From Lithodes maja (lineage: Eukaryota > Arthropoda > Malacostraca > Decapoda > Lithodidae): DNA of 64,000 nucleotides. The notes under the pieces were generated by a model. That model was not told where the DNA came from, did no database searches, and was given only the letters and a program-made list of their open reading frames with translations. Positions 20,650-36,600 of this stretch are shown here, in pieces (the first letter of the stretch is position 1; the number at the start of each line of letters is the position of its first letter). The stretch covers positions 117,501 to 181,500 of the forward strand of contig JBAKBP010001581.1 in NCBI GenBank assembly GCA_037953745.1, written 5' to 3'. Both the position numbers and the translations under genes were made by a program.

Positions 20650-23600
20650 ACACAAAACCTCCTCCTCCTACCTATCTACCTAATTATCAATCCATCTATC
20701 ACGGAGGAGGGAAGGAATTATAACACTACATAAGGTGCTGTATATCCCGCTGCCAAGTATACTACAAAATACCTCCTCCTCCTACCTATCTACCTAATTA
20801 TCAATCCATCTATCCCGGAGGAGAGAAGGAAGAATAACACTACATAAGGTGCTGTATATTCCGCTGCCAAGTACACTACACAATACCTCCTCCTACCTAT
20901 CTACCTAATTAACAATCCATCTATCACGGAGGAGAGAAGGAAGAAAAACACTACATAAGGTGCTGTATATACCGCTGCCAAGTACACTACATAATACCTC
21001 CTCCTCCTACCTATCTACCTAATTATCTATCCATCTATCATGGAGGACAGAAGGAAGAAAAACACTACATAAGGTGCTGTATATCCCGCTGCCATGTACA
21101 CTACACAATACCTCCTCCTCCTACCTATCTACCTAATTATCAATCCATCTATCACGGAGGAGAGAAGGAAGAATAACACTACATAAGGTGCTGTATATCC
21201 CGCTGCCAAGTACACTACACAATACCTCCTCCTCCTACCCTATCTACCTAATTATCAATCCATCTATCACGGAGGAGAGAAGGAAGAATAACACTACATA
21301 AGGTGCTGTATATCCCGCTGCCAAGTACACTACAGAATACCTCCTCCTCCTACCTATCTACCTAATTATCAATCCATCTATCACGGAGGAGAGAAGGAAG
21401 AATAACACTACATAAGGTGCTGTATATCCCGCTGCCAAGTACACTACACAATACCTCCTCCTCCTACCTATCTACCTAATTATCAATCCATCTATCACGG
21501 AGGAGAGAAGGAAGAATAAGACTACATAAGGTGCTGTATATCCCGCTGCCAAGTACACTAGACAATACCTCCTCCTCCTACCTATCTACCTAATTATCAA
21601 TCCATCTATCACGGAGGAGAGTTAGAAGAATAACATTACATAAGGTGCTGTATATCCCACTGCCAAGTACACTACACAATACCTCCTCCTCCTACCTATC
21701 TACCTAATTATCAATCCATCTATCACGGAGGAGAGAAGGAAGAAAAACACTACATAAGGTGCTGTATATCCCGCTGCCAAGTACACTACACAATACCTCC
21801 TCCTCCTACCTATCTACCTAATTATCAATCCATCTATCACAGAGTAGAGAAGGAAGAATAACACTACATAAGGTGCTGTATATCCCGCTGCCAAGTACAC
21901 TACACAATACCTCCTCCTCCTACTTATCTACCTAATTATCAATCCATCTATCACAGAGGAGAGAAGGAAGAATAACACTACATAAGGTGCTGTATATCCC
22001 GCTGCCAAATACACTACACAATACCTCTTCCTCCTACCTATCTACCTAATTATCACTCCATCTATCACAGAGGAGAGAAGGAAGAATACCACTACATAAG
22101 GTGCTGTATATCCCGCTGCCAAGTACACTAGACAATACCTCCTCCTCCTACCTATCTACCTAATTATCAATCCATCTATCACGGAGGAGAGAAGGAAGAA
22201 TAACACTACACAAGGTGCTATATATCCCGCTGCCAAGTACACTACACAATACCTCCTCCTCCTATCTATCTACCTAATTATCAATCCATCTATCACGGAG
22301 GAGAGAAGGAAGAATAACACTACCTAAGGTGCTGTATATACCGCTGCCAAGTACACTAGACAATACCTCCTTCTCCTACCTATCTACCTATTTATCAATC
22401 CATCTATCACGGAGGAGAGAAGGAAGAATAACACTACATAAGGTGCTGTATATCCCGCTGCCAAGTACACTACACAATACCTCCTCCTCCTACCTATCTA
22501 CCTAATTATCAATCCATCTATCACGGAGGAGAGAAGGAAGAATAACACTACATAAGGTGCTGTATATCCCGCTGCCAAGTACACTACACAATACCTCCTC
22601 CTCCTACCTATCTACCTAATTATCAATCCATCTATCACGGAGGAGAGAAGGAAGAATAAGACTACATAAGGTGCTGTATATCCCACTGCCAAGTACACTA
22701 GACAATACCTCCTCCTCCTACCTATCTACCTAATTATCAATCCATCTATCACGGAGGAGAGAAGGAAGAATAACACTACATAAGGTGCTGTATATCCCGC
22801 TGCCAAGTACACTACACAATACCTCCTCCTCCTACCTATCTACCTAATTATCAATCCATCTATCACGGAGGAGGGAAGGAAGTATAACACTACATAAGGT
22901 GCTGTATATCCCGCTGCCAAGTACACTACACAATACCTCCTCCTCCTACCTATCTACCTAATTATCAATCCATCTATCCCGGAGGAGAGAAGGAAGAACA
23001 ACACTACATAAGGTGCTGTATATCCCGCTGCCAAGTACACTACACAATACCTCCTCCTCCTACCTATCTACCTAATTATCAATCCATCTATCACGGAGGA
23101 GAGAAGGAAGAATAACACTACATAAGGTGCTGTATATCACGCTGCCAAGTACACTACACAATACCTCCTCCTCCTACCTATCTACCTAATTATCAATCCA
23201 TCTATCCCGGAGGAGAGAAGGAAGAATAACACTACATTAGGTGCTGTATATTCCGCTGCCAAGTCCACTAGACAATACCTCCTCCTCCTACCTATCTACC
23301 TAATTATCAATCCATCTATCATGGAGGACAGAAGGAAGAATACACTACATAAGGTGCTGTATATCCCGCTGCCATGTACACTACACAATACCTTCTCCTC
23401 CTACCTATCTACCTAATTATCAATCCATCTATCACGGAGGAGAGAAGGAAGAACAACACTACATAAGGTGCTGTATATCCCGCTGCCAAGTACACTACAC
23501 AATACCTCCTCCTCCTACCTATCTACCTAATTATCAATCCATCTATCACGGAGGAGAGAAGGAAGAATAACACTACATAAGGTGCTGTATATCCCGCAGC

Positions 23601-26600
23601 CAAGTACACTACACAATACCTCCTCCTACCTATCTACCTAATTAACAATCCATCTATCACGGAGGAGAGAAGGAAGAAAAACACTACATAAGGTGCTGTA
23701 TATACCGCTGCCAAGTACACTACACAATACCTCCTCCTCCTACCTATCTACCTAATTATCAATCCATCTATCACGGAGGAGAGAAGGAAGAATAACACTA
23801 CATAAGGTGCTGTATATCCCGCTGCCAAATACACTACACAATACCTCCTCCTCCTACCTATCTACCTAATTATCTATCCATCTATCAATGAGGACAGAAG
23901 GAAGAATAACACTACATAAGGTGCTGTATATCCCGCTGCCATGTACACTACACAATACCTCCTCCTCCTACCTATCTACCTAATTATCAATCCATCTATC
24001 ACGGAGGAGAGAAGGAAGAATAACACTACATAAGGTGCTGTACATCCCGCTGCCAAGTACACTACACAATACCTCCTCCTCCTACCCTATCTACCTAATT
24101 ATCAATCCATCTATCACGGAGGAGAGAAGGAAGAATAACACTACATAAGGTGCTGTATATCCCGCTGCCAAGTACACTACAGAATACCTCCTCCTCCTAC
24201 CTATCTACCTAATTATCAATCCATCTATCACGGAGGAGAGAAGGAAGAATAACACTACATAAGGTGCTGTATATCCCGCTGCCATGTACACTACACAATA
24301 CCTCCTCCTCCTACCTATCTACCTAATTATCAATCCATCTATCACGGAGGAGAGAAGGAAGAATAACACTACATAAGGTGCTGTATATCCCGCTGCCAAG
24401 TACACTACACAATACCTCCTCCTCCTACCCTATCTACCTAATTATCAATCCATCTATCACGGAGGAGAGAAGGAAGAATAACACTACATAAGGTGCTGTA
24501 TATCCCGCTGCCATGTACACTACACAAAACCTCCTCCTCCTACCTATCTACCTAATTATCAATCCATCTATCACGGAGGAGGGAAGGAATTATAACACTA
24601 CATAAGGTGCTGTATATCCCGCTGCCAAGTATACTACAAAATACCTCCTCCTCCTACCTATCTACCTAATTATCAATCCATCTATCCCGGAGGAGAGAAG
24701 GAAGAATAACACTACATAAGGTGCTGTATATTCCGCTGCCAAGTACACTACACAATACCTCCTCCTACCTATCTACCTAATTAACAATCCATCTATCACG
24801 GAGGAGAGAAGGAAGAAAAACACTACATAAGGTGCTGTATATACCGCTGCCAAGTACAGTACACAATACCTCCTCCTCCTACCTATCTACCTAATTATCA
24901 ATCCATCTATCACGGAGGAGAGAAGGAAGAATAACACTACATAAGGTGTTGTATATACCGTTGCCAAGTACACTACACAATACCTCCTCCTCCTACCTAT
25001 CTACCTAATTATCAATCCATCTATCACGGAGGAGAGAAGGAAGAATAACACTACATAAGGTGCTGTATATCCCGCTGCCAAGTACACTACATAATACCTC
25101 CTCCTCCTACCTATCTACCTAATTATCTATCCATCTATCATGGAGGACAGAAGGAAGAAAAACACTACATAAGGTGCTGTATATCCCGCTGCCATGTACA
25201 CTACACAATACCTCCTCCTCCTACCTATCTACCTAATTATCAATCCATCTATCACGGAGGAGAGAAGGAAGAATAACACTACATAAGGTGCTGTATATCC
25301 CGCTGCCAAGTACACTACACAATACCTCCTCCTCCTACCCTATCTACCTAATTATCAATCCATCTATCACGGAGGAGAGAAGGAAGAATAACACTACATA
25401 AGGTGCTGTATATCCCGCTGCCAAGTACACTACAGAATACCTCCTCCTCCTACCTATCTACCTAATTATCAATCCATCTATCACGGAGGAGAGAAGGAAG
25501 AATAACACTACATAAGGTGCTGTATATCCCGCTGCCAAGTACACTACACAATACCTCCTCCTCCTACCCTATCTACCTAATTATCAATCCATCTATCACG
25601 GAGGAGAGAAGGAAGAATAACACTACATAAGGTGCTGTATATCCCGCTGCCATGTACACTACACAAAACCTCCTCCTCCTACCTATCTACCTAATTATCA
25701 ATCCATCTATCACGGAGGAGGGAAGGAATTATAACACTACATAAGGTGCTGTATATCCCGCTGCCAAGTATACTACAAAATACCTCCTCCTCCTACCTAT
25801 CTACCTAATTATCAATCCATCTATCCCGGAGGAGAGAAGGAAGAATAACACTACATAAGGTGCTGTATATTCCGCTGCCAAGTACACTACACAATACCTC
25901 CTCCTACCTATCTACCTAATTAACAATCCATCTATCACGGAGGAGAGAAGGAAGAAAAACACTACATAAGGTGCTGTATATACCGCTGCCAAGTACACTA
26001 CATAATACCTCCTCCTCCTACCTATCTACCTAATTATCTATCCATCTATCATGGAGGACAGAAGGAAGAAAAACACTACATAAGGTGCTGTATATCCCGC
26101 TGCCATGTACACTACACAATACCTCCTCCTCCTACCTATCTACCTAATTATCAATCCATCTATCACGGAGGAGAGAAGGAAGAATAACACTACATAAGGT
26201 GCTGTATATCCCGCTGCCAAGTACACTACACAATACCTCCTCCTCCTACCCTATCTACCTAATTATCAATCCATCTATCACGGAGGAGAGAAGGAAGAAT
26301 AACACTACATAAGGTGCTGTATATCCCGCTGCCAAGTACACTACAGAATACCTCCTCCTCCTACCTATCTACCTAATTATCAATCCATCTATCACGGAGG
26401 AGAGAAGGAAGAATAACACTACATAAGGTGCTGTATATCCCGCTGCCAAGTACACTACACAATACCTCCTCCTCCTACCTATCTACCTAATTATCAATCC
26501 ATCTATCACGGAGGAGAGAAGGAAGAATAAGACTACATAAGGTGCTGTATATCCCGCTGCCAAGTACACTAGACAATACCTCCTCCTCCTACCTATCTAC

Positions 26601-29600
26601 CTAATTATCAATCCATCTATCACGGAGGAGAGTTAGAAGAATAACATTACATAAGGTGCTGTATATCCCACTGCCAAGTACACTACACAATACCTCCTCC
26701 TCCTACCTATCTACCTAATTATCAATCCATCTATCACGGAGGAGAGAAGGAAGAAAAACACTACATAAGGTGCTGTATATCCCGCTGCCAAGTACACTAC
26801 ACAATACCTCCTCCTCCTACCTATCTACCTAATTATCAATCCATCTATCACAGAGTAGAGAAGGAAGAATAACACTACATAAGGTGCTGTATATCCCGCT
26901 GCCAAGTACACTACACAATACCTCCTCCTCCTACTTATCTACCTAATTATCAATCCATCTATCACAGAGGAGAGAAGGAAGAATAACACTACATAAGGTG
27001 CTGTATATCCCGCTGCCAAATACACTACACAATACCTCTTCCTCCTACCTATCTACCTAATTATCACTCCATCTATCACAGAGGAGAGAAGGAAGAATAC
27101 CACTACATAAGGTGCTGTATATCCCGCTGCCAAGTACACTAGACAATACCTCCTCCTCCTACCTATCTACCTAATTATCAATCCATCTATCACGGAGGAG
27201 AGAAGGAAGAATAACACTACACAAGGTGCTATATATCCCGCTGCCAAGTACACTACACAATACCTCCTCCTCCTATCTATCTACCTAATTATCAATCCAT
27301 CTATCACGGAGGAGAGAAGGAAGAATAACACTACCTAAGGTGCTGTATATACCGCTGCCAAGTACACTAGACAATACCTCCTTCTCCTACCTATCTACCT
27401 ATTTATCAATCCATCTATCACGGAGGAGAGAAGGAAGAATAACACTACATAAGGTGCTGTATATCCCGCTGCCAAGTACACTACACAATACCTCCTCCTC
27501 CTACCTATCTACCTAATTATCAATCCATCTATCACGGAGGAGAGAAGGAAGAATAACACTACATAAGGTGCTGTATATCCCGCTGCCAAGTACACTACAC
27601 AATACCTCCTCCTCCTACCTATCTACCTAATTATCAATCCATCTATCACGGAGGAGAGAAGGAAGAATAAGACTACATAAGGTGCTGTATATCCCACTGC
27701 CAAGTACACTAGACAATACCTCCTCCTCCTACCTATCTACCTAATTATCAATACATCTATCACGGAGGAGAGAAGGAAGAATAACACTACATAAGGTGCT
27801 GTATATCCCGCTGCCAAGTACACTACACAATACCTCCTCCTCCTACCTATCTACCTAATTATCAATCCATCTATCACGGAGGAGGGAAGGAAGTATAACA
27901 CTACATAAGGTGCTGTATATCCCGCTGCCAAGTACACTACACAATACCTCCTCCTCCTACCTATCTACCTAATTATCAATCCATCTATCCCGGAGGAGAG
28001 AAGGAAGAACAACACTACATAAGGTGCTGTATATCCCGCTGCCAAGTACACTACACAATACCTCCTCCTCCTACCTATCTACCTAATTATCAATCCATCT
28101 ATCACGGAGGAGAGAAGGAAGAATAACACTACATAAGGTGCTGTATATCACGCTGCCAAGTACACTACACAATACCTCCTCCTCCTACCTATCTACCTAA
28201 TTATCAATCCATCTATCCCGGAGGAGAGAAGGAAGAATAACACTACATTAGGTGCTGTATATTCCGCTGCCAAGTCCACTAGACAATACCTCCTCCTCCT
28301 ACCTATCTACCTAATTATCAATCCATCTATCATGGAGGACAGAAGGAAGAATACACTACATAAGGTGCTGTATATCCCGCTGCCATGTACACTACACAAT
28401 ACCTTCTCCTCCTACCTATCTACCTAATTATCAATCCATCTATCACGGAGGAGAGAAGGAAGAACAACACTACATAAGGTGCTGTATATCCCGCTGCCAA
28501 GTACACTACACAATACCTCCTCCTCCTACCTATCTACCTAATTATCAATCCATCTATCACGGAGGAGAGAAGGAAGAATAACACTACATAAGGTGCTGTA
28601 TATCCCGCAGCCAAGTACACTACACAATACCTCCTCCTACCTATCTACCTAATTAACAATCCATCTATCACGGAGGAGAGAAGGAAGAAAAACACTACAT
28701 AAGGTGCTGTATATACCGCTGCCAAGTACACTACACAATACCTCCTCCTCCTACCTATCTACCTAATTATCAATCCATCTATCACGGAGGAGAGAAGGAA
28801 GAATAACACTACATAAGGTGCTGTATATCCCGCTGCCAAATACACTACACAATACCTCCTCCTCCTACCTATCTACCTAATTATCTATCCATCTATCAAT
28901 GAGGACAGAAGGAAGAATAACACTACATAAGGTGCTGTATATCCCGCTGCCATGTACACTACACAATACCTCCTCCTCCTACCTATCTACCTAATTATCA
29001 ATCCATCTATCACGGAGGAGAGAAGGAAGAATAACACTACATAAGGTGCTGTACATCCCGCTGCCAAGTACACTACACAATACCTCCTCCTCCTACCCTA
29101 TCTACCTAATTATCAATCCATCTATCACGGAGGAGAGAAGGAAGAATAACACTACATAAGGTGCTGTATATCCCGCTGCCAAGTACACTACAGAATACCT
29201 CCTCCTCCTACCTATCTACCTAATTATCAATCCATCTATCACGGAGGAGAGAAGGAAGAATAACACTACATAAGGTGCTGTATATCCCGCTGCCATGTAC
29301 ACTACACAATACCTCCTCCTCCTACCTATCTACCTAATTATCAATCCATCTATCACGGAGGAGAGAAGGAAGAATAACACTACATAAGGTGCTGTATATC
29401 CCGCTGCCAAGTACACTACACAATACCTCCTCCTCCTACCCTATCTACCTAATTATCAATCCATCTATCACGGAGGAGAGAAGGAAGAATAACACTACAT
29501 AAGGTGCTGTATATCCCGCTGCCATGTACACTACACAAAACCTCCTCCTCCTACCTATCTACCTAATTATCAATCCATCTATCACGGAGGAGGGAAGGAA

Positions 29601-30155
29601 TTATAACACTACATAAGGTGCTGTATATCCCGCTGCCAAGTATACTACAAAATACCTCCTCCTCCTACCTATCTACCTAATTATCAATCCATCTATCCCG
29701 GAGGAGAGAAGGAAGAATAACACTACATAAGGTGCTGTATATTCCGCTGCCAAGTACACTACACAATACCTCCTCCTACCTATCTACCTAATTAACAATC
29801 CATCTATCACGGAGGAGAGAAGGAAGAAAAACACTACATAAGGTGCTGTATATACCGCTGCCAAGTACAGTACACAATACCTCCTCCTCCTACCTATCTA
29901 CCTAATTATCAATCCATCTATCACGGAGGAGAGAAGGAAGAATAACACTACATAAGGTGTTGTATATACCGTTGCCAAGTACACTACACAATACCTCCTC
30001 CTCCTACCTATCTACCTAATTATCAATCCATCTATCACGGAGGAGAGAAGGAAGAATAACACTACATAAGGTGCTGTATATCCCGCTGCCAAGTACACTA
30101 CATAATACCTCCTCCTCCTACCTATCTACCTAATTATCTATCCATCTATCATGGA
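20650..30155 (+). repeat. Tandem 5011-bp higher-order satellite repeat
   Basis: Rare variants recur exactly 5011 bp apart: ACACAAAACC (20650 and 25661; 24522 and 29533), GAGTTAGAAG (21621, 26632), GGTGCTATATA (22214, 27225) and ATCAATGAGG (23884, 28895). Each unit is about 44 monomers. A third, shortened copy follows at +4100 (30732, 31325). Confidence 0.9.
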
Positions 30156-30609
30156 GGACAGAAGGAAGAAAAACACTACATAAGGTGCTGTATATCCCGC
30201 TGCCATGTACACTACACAATACCTCCTCCTCCTACCTATCTACCTAATTATCAATCCATCTATCACGGAGGAGAGAAGGAAGAATAACACTACATAAGGT
30301 GCTGTATATCCCGCTGCCAAGTACACTACACAATACCTCCTCCTCCTACCCTATCTACCTAATTATCAATCCATCTATCACGGAGGAGAGAAGGAAGAAT
30401 AACACTACATAAGGTGCTGTATATCCCGCTGCCAAGTACACTACAGAATACCTCCTCCTCCTACCTATCTACCTAATTATCAATCCATCTATCACGGAGG
30501 AGAGAAGGAAGAATAACACTACATAAGGTGCTGTATATCCCGCTGCCAAGTACACTACACAATACCTCCTCCTCCTACCTATCTACCTAATTATCAATCC
30601 ATCTATCAC

Positions 30610-33600
30610 GGAGGAGAGAAGGAAGAATAAGACTACATAAGGTGCTGTATATCCCGCTGCCAAGTACACTAGACAATACCTCCTCCTCCTACCTATCTAC
30701 CTAATTATCAATCCATCTATCACGGAGGAGAGTTAGAAGAATAACATTACATAAGGTGCTGTATATCCCACTGCCAAGTACACTACACAATACCTCCTCC
30801 TCCTACCTATCTACCTAATTATCAATCCATCTATCACGGAGGAGAGAAGGAAGAAAAACACTACATAAGGTGCTGTATATCCCGCTGCCAAGTACACTAC
30901 ACAATACCTCCTCCTCCTACCTATCTACCTAATTATCAATCCATCTATCACAGAGTAGAGAAGGAAGAATAACACTACATAAGGTGCTGTATATCCCGCT
31001 GCCAAGTACACTACACAATACCTCCTCCTCCTACTTATCTACCTAATTATCAATCCATCTATCACAGAGGAGAGAAGGAAGAATAACACTACATAAGGTG
31101 CTGTATATCCCGCTGCCAAATACACTACACAATACCTCTTCCTCCTACCTATCTACCTAATTATCACTCCATCTATCACAGAGGAGAGAAGGAAGAATAC
31201 CACTACATAAGGTGCTGTATATCCCGCTGCCAAGTACACTAGACAATACCTCCTCCTCCTACCTATCTACCTAATTATCAATCCATCTATCACGGAGGAG
31301 AGAAGGAAGAATAACACTACACAAGGTGCTATATATCCCGCTGCCAAGTACACTACACAATACCTCCTCCTCCTATCTATCTACCTAATTATCAATCCAT
31401 CTATCACGGAGGAGAGAAGGAAGAATAACACTACCTAAGATGCTGTATATACCGCTGCCAAGTACACTAGACAATACCTCCTTCTCCTACCTATCTACCT
31501 ATTTATCAATCCATCTATCACGGAGGAGAGAAGGAAGAATAACACTACATAAGGTGCTGTATATCCCGCTGCCAAGTACACTACACAATACCTCCTCCTC
31601 CTACCTATCTACCTAATTATCAATCCATCTATCACGGAGGAGAGAAGGAAGAATAACACTACATAAGGTGCTGTATATCCCGCTGCCAAGTACACTACAC
31701 AATACCTCCTCCTCCTACCTATCTACCTAATTATCAATCCATCTATCACGGAGGAGAGAAGGAAGAATAAGACTACATAAGGTGCTGTATATCCCACTGC
31801 CAAGTACACTAGACAATACCTCCTCCTCCTACCTATCTACCTAATTATCAATCCATCTATCACGGAGGAGAGAAGGAAGAATAACACTACATAAGGTGCT
31901 GTATATCCCGCTGCCAAGTACACTACACAATACCTCCTCCTCCTACCTATCTACCTAATTATCAATCCATCTATCACGGAGGAGGGAAGGAAGTATAACA
32001 CTACATAAGGTGCTGTATATCCCGCTGCCAAGTACACTACACAATACCTCCTCCTCCTACCTATCTACCTAATTATCAATCCATCTATCCCGGAGGAGAG
32101 AAGGAAGAACAACACTACATAAGGTGCTGTATATCCCGCTGCCAAGTACACTACACAATACCTCCTCCTCCTACCTATCTACCTAATTATCAATCCATCT
32201 ATCACGGAGGAGAGAAGGAAGAATAACACTACATAAGGTGCTGTATATCACGCTGCCAAGTACACTACACAATACCTCCTCCTCCTACCTATCTACCTAA
32301 TTATCAATCCATCTATCCCGGAGGAGAGAAGGAAGAATAACACTACATTAGGTGCTGTATATTCCGCTGCCAAGTCCACTAGACAATACCTCCTCCTCCT
32401 ACCTATCTACCTAATTATCAATCCATCTATCATGGAGGACAGAAGGAAGAATACACTACATAAGGTGCTGTATATCCCGCTGCCATGTACACTACACAAT
32501 ACCTTCTCCTCCTACCTATCTACCTAATTATCAATCCATCTATCATGGAGGAGAGAAGGAAGAACAACACTACATAAGGTGCTGTATATCCCGCTGCCAA
32601 GTACACTACACAATACCTCTTCCTCCTACCTATCTACCTAATTATCAATCCATCTATCACGGAGGAGAGAAGGAAGAATAACACTACATAAGGTGCTGTA
32701 TATCCCGCAGCCAAGTACACTACACAATACCTCCTCCTACCTATCTACCTAATTAACAATCCATCTATCACGGAGGAGAGAAGGAAGAAAAACACTACAT
32801 AAGGTGCTGTATATACCGCTGCCAAGTACACTACACAATACCTCCTCCTCCTACCTATCTACCTAATTATCAATCCATCTATCACGGAGGAGAGAAGGAA
32901 GAATAACACTACATAAGGTGCTGTATATCCCGCTGCCAAATACACTACACAATACCTCCTCCTCCTACCTATCTACCTAATTATCTATCCATCTATCAAT
33001 GAGGACAGAAGGAAGAATAACACTACATAAGGTGCTGTATATCCCGCTGCCATGTACACTACACAATACCTCCTCCTCCTACCTATCTACCTAATTATCA
33101 ATCCATCTATCACGGAGGAGAGAAGGAAGAATAACACTACATAAGGTGCTGTACATCCCACTGCCAAGTACACTACACAATACCTCCTCCTCCTACCCTA
33201 TCTACCTAATTATCAATCCATCTATCACGGAGGAGAGAAGGAAGAATAACACTACATAAGGTGCTGTATATCCCGCTGCCAAGTACACTACACAATACCT
33301 CCTCCTACTACCTATCTACCTAATTATCAATCGATCTATCACGGAGGAGAGTTAGAAGAATAACATTACATAAGGTGCTGTATATCCCGCTGCCAAGTAC
33401 ACTACACAATATCTACCTAATTATCAATCCATCTATCACGGAGGAGAGAAGGAAGAAAAACACTACATAAGGTGCTGTATATCCTGCTGCCAAGTACACT
33501 ACACAATACCTCCTCCTTCTACCTATCTACCAAATTATCAATCCATCTATCACGGAGTAGAGAAAGAAGAATAACACTACATAAGGTGCTGTATATCCCG

Positions 33601-36600
33601 CTGCCAAGTACACTACACAATACCTCCTCCTCCTACTTATCTACCTAATTATCAATCCATCTATCACAGAGGAGAGAAGGAAGAATAACACTACATAAGG
33701 TGCTGTATATCCCGCTGCCAAATACACTACACAATACCTCTTCCTCCTACCTATCTACCTAATTATCAATCCATCTATCACAGAGGAGAGAAGGAAGAAT
33801 AACACTACATAAGGTGCTGTATATCCCGCTGCCAAGTACACTACACAATACCTCCTCCTACTACCTATCTACCTAATTATCAATCCATCTATCATGGAGG
33901 AGAGAAGGAAGAATACCACTACATAAGGTGCTGTATATCCCGCTGCCAAGTACACTAGACAATACCTCCTCCTCCTACCTATCTACCTAAATATCAATCC
34001 ATCTATCACGGAGGAGAGAAGGAAGAATAACACTACATAAGGTGCTGTATATCCCGCTGCCAAGTACACTACACAATACCTCCTCCTCCTACCTATCTAC
34101 CTAATTATCAATCCATCTATCACGGAGGAGAGAAGGAAGAATAACACTACGTAAGGTGCTGTATATCCCGCTGCCAAGTACACTAGACAATACCTCCTCC
34201 TCCTACCTGTCTACCTAATTATCAATCCATCTATCACGGAGGAGAGAAGGAAGAATAACACTACATAAGGTTTTGTATATCCCACTGCCAAGTACACTAG
34301 ACAATACCTCCTCCTCCTACCTATCTACCTAAATATCAATCCATCTATCATGGAGGAGAGAAGGAAGAAAAACACTACATAAGGTGCTGTATATCCCGCT
34401 GCCAAGTACACTACACAATACCTCCTCCTCCTACCTCTCTACCTAATTATCAATCCATCTATCACGGAGGAGAGAAGGAAGAATAACACTACATAAGGTG
34501 CTGTATATCCGGCTGCCAAGTACACTAGACAATACCTCCTCCTCCTACCTATCTACCTAGTTATCAATCCATCTATCACGGAGGAGAGAAGGAAGAATAA
34601 CACTACATAAGGTGAGGAATATCCCGCTGCCAAGTACACTACACAATACCTCCTCCTCCTACCTATCTACCTAATTATCAATCCATCTATCACGGAGGAG
34701 AGAAGGAAGAATAACACTACATAAGGTGCTGTATATCCCGCTGCCAAGTACACTACACAACACCTCCTCCTCCTACCTATCTACCTAATTATCAATCCAT
34801 CTATCACGGAGGAGAGAAGGAAGAATAACACTACATAAGGTGCTGTATATCCCGCTGCCACGTACACTACACAATACCTCCTCCTCCTACCTATCTACCT
34901 AGTTATCAATCCATCTATCACAGAGGAGAGAAGGAAGAATAACACTACATAAGGTGCTGTATATCCCGCTGCCAAGTACACTACACAATACCTCCTCCTC
35001 AACCCTATTTACCTAATTATCAATCCATCTATCACGGAGGAGAGAAGGAAGAATAACACTACATAAGGTGCTGTATATCCCGCTGCCAAGTACACTACAC
35101 AATACCTCCTCCTCCTACCTATCTACCTAATTATCAATCAATCTATGATGGAGGAGAGAAGGAAGAATAACACTACATAAGGTGCTGTATATCCCGCTGC
35201 CAAGTACACTACACAATACCTCCTCCTCTTACCTATCTACCTAATTATCAATCCATTTATCACGGAGGAGAGAAGGAAGAATAACACTACATAAGGTGCT
35301 GTATATCCCGCTGCCAAGTACACTACACAATACCTCCTCCTCCTACCTATCTACCTAATTATCAATCCATCTATCACGGAGGAGGGAAGGAAGTATAACA
35401 CTACATAAGGTGCTGTATATCCCGCTGCCAAGTATACTACACAATACCTCCTCCTCCTACCTATCTACCTAATTATCAATCCATCTATCCCGGAGGAGAG
35501 AAGGAAGAATAACACTACATTAGGTGCTGTATATTCCGCTGCCAAGTACTCTAGACAATACCTCCTCCTCCTACCTATCTACCTACTTATCAATCCATCT
35601 ATCACGGAGGAGAGAAGGAAGAATAACACTACATAAGGTGCTGTATATCCCGCTGCCAAGTACACTACACAATACCTCCTCCTCCTACCTACCTACCTAA
35701 TTAACAATCCATCTATCACGGAGGAGAGAAGGAAGAAAAACACTACATAAGGTGCTTTATATACCGCTGCCAAGTACACTACACAATACCTCCTCTTCCT
35801 ACCTATCTACCTAATTATCAATCCATCTATCACGGAGGAGAGAAGGAAGAATAACACTACATAAGGTGCTGTATATCCCGCTGCCAAGTACACTACACAA
35901 TACCTCCTCCTCCTACCTATCTACCTAATTATCAATCCATCTATCATGGAGGAGAGAAGGAAGAATAACACTACATAAGGTGCTGTATATCCCGCTGCCA
36001 TGTACACTACACAATACCTCCTCCTCCTACCTATCTACCTAATTATCAATCCATCTATCACGGAGGAGAGAAGGAAGAAAAACACTACATAAGGTGCTGT
36101 ATATCCCGCTGCCAAGTACACTACACAATACCTCCTCCTCCTACCTATCTACCTATTATCAATCCATCTATCATGGAGGAGGGAAGGAAGTATAACACTA
36201 CATAAGGTGCTGTATATCCCCCTGCCAAGTACACTACACAATACCTCCTCCTCCTACCTATCTACCTAATTATCAATCCATCTATCACGGAGGAGGGAAG
36301 GAAGAATAACACTACATAGGGTGCTGTATATCCCGCTGCCAAGTACACTACACAATACCTCCTCCTCCTACCTATCTACCTAATTATCAATCCATCTATC
36401 CCGGAGGAGAGAAGGAAGAATAACACTACATTAGGTGCTGTATATTCCGCTGCCAAGTACACTAGACAATACCTCCTCCTCCTACCTATCTACCTACTTA
36501 TCAATCCATCTATCACGGAGGAGAGAAGGAAGAATAACACTACATAAGGTGCTGTATATCCCGCTGCCAAGTACACTACACAATACCTCCTCCTACCTAT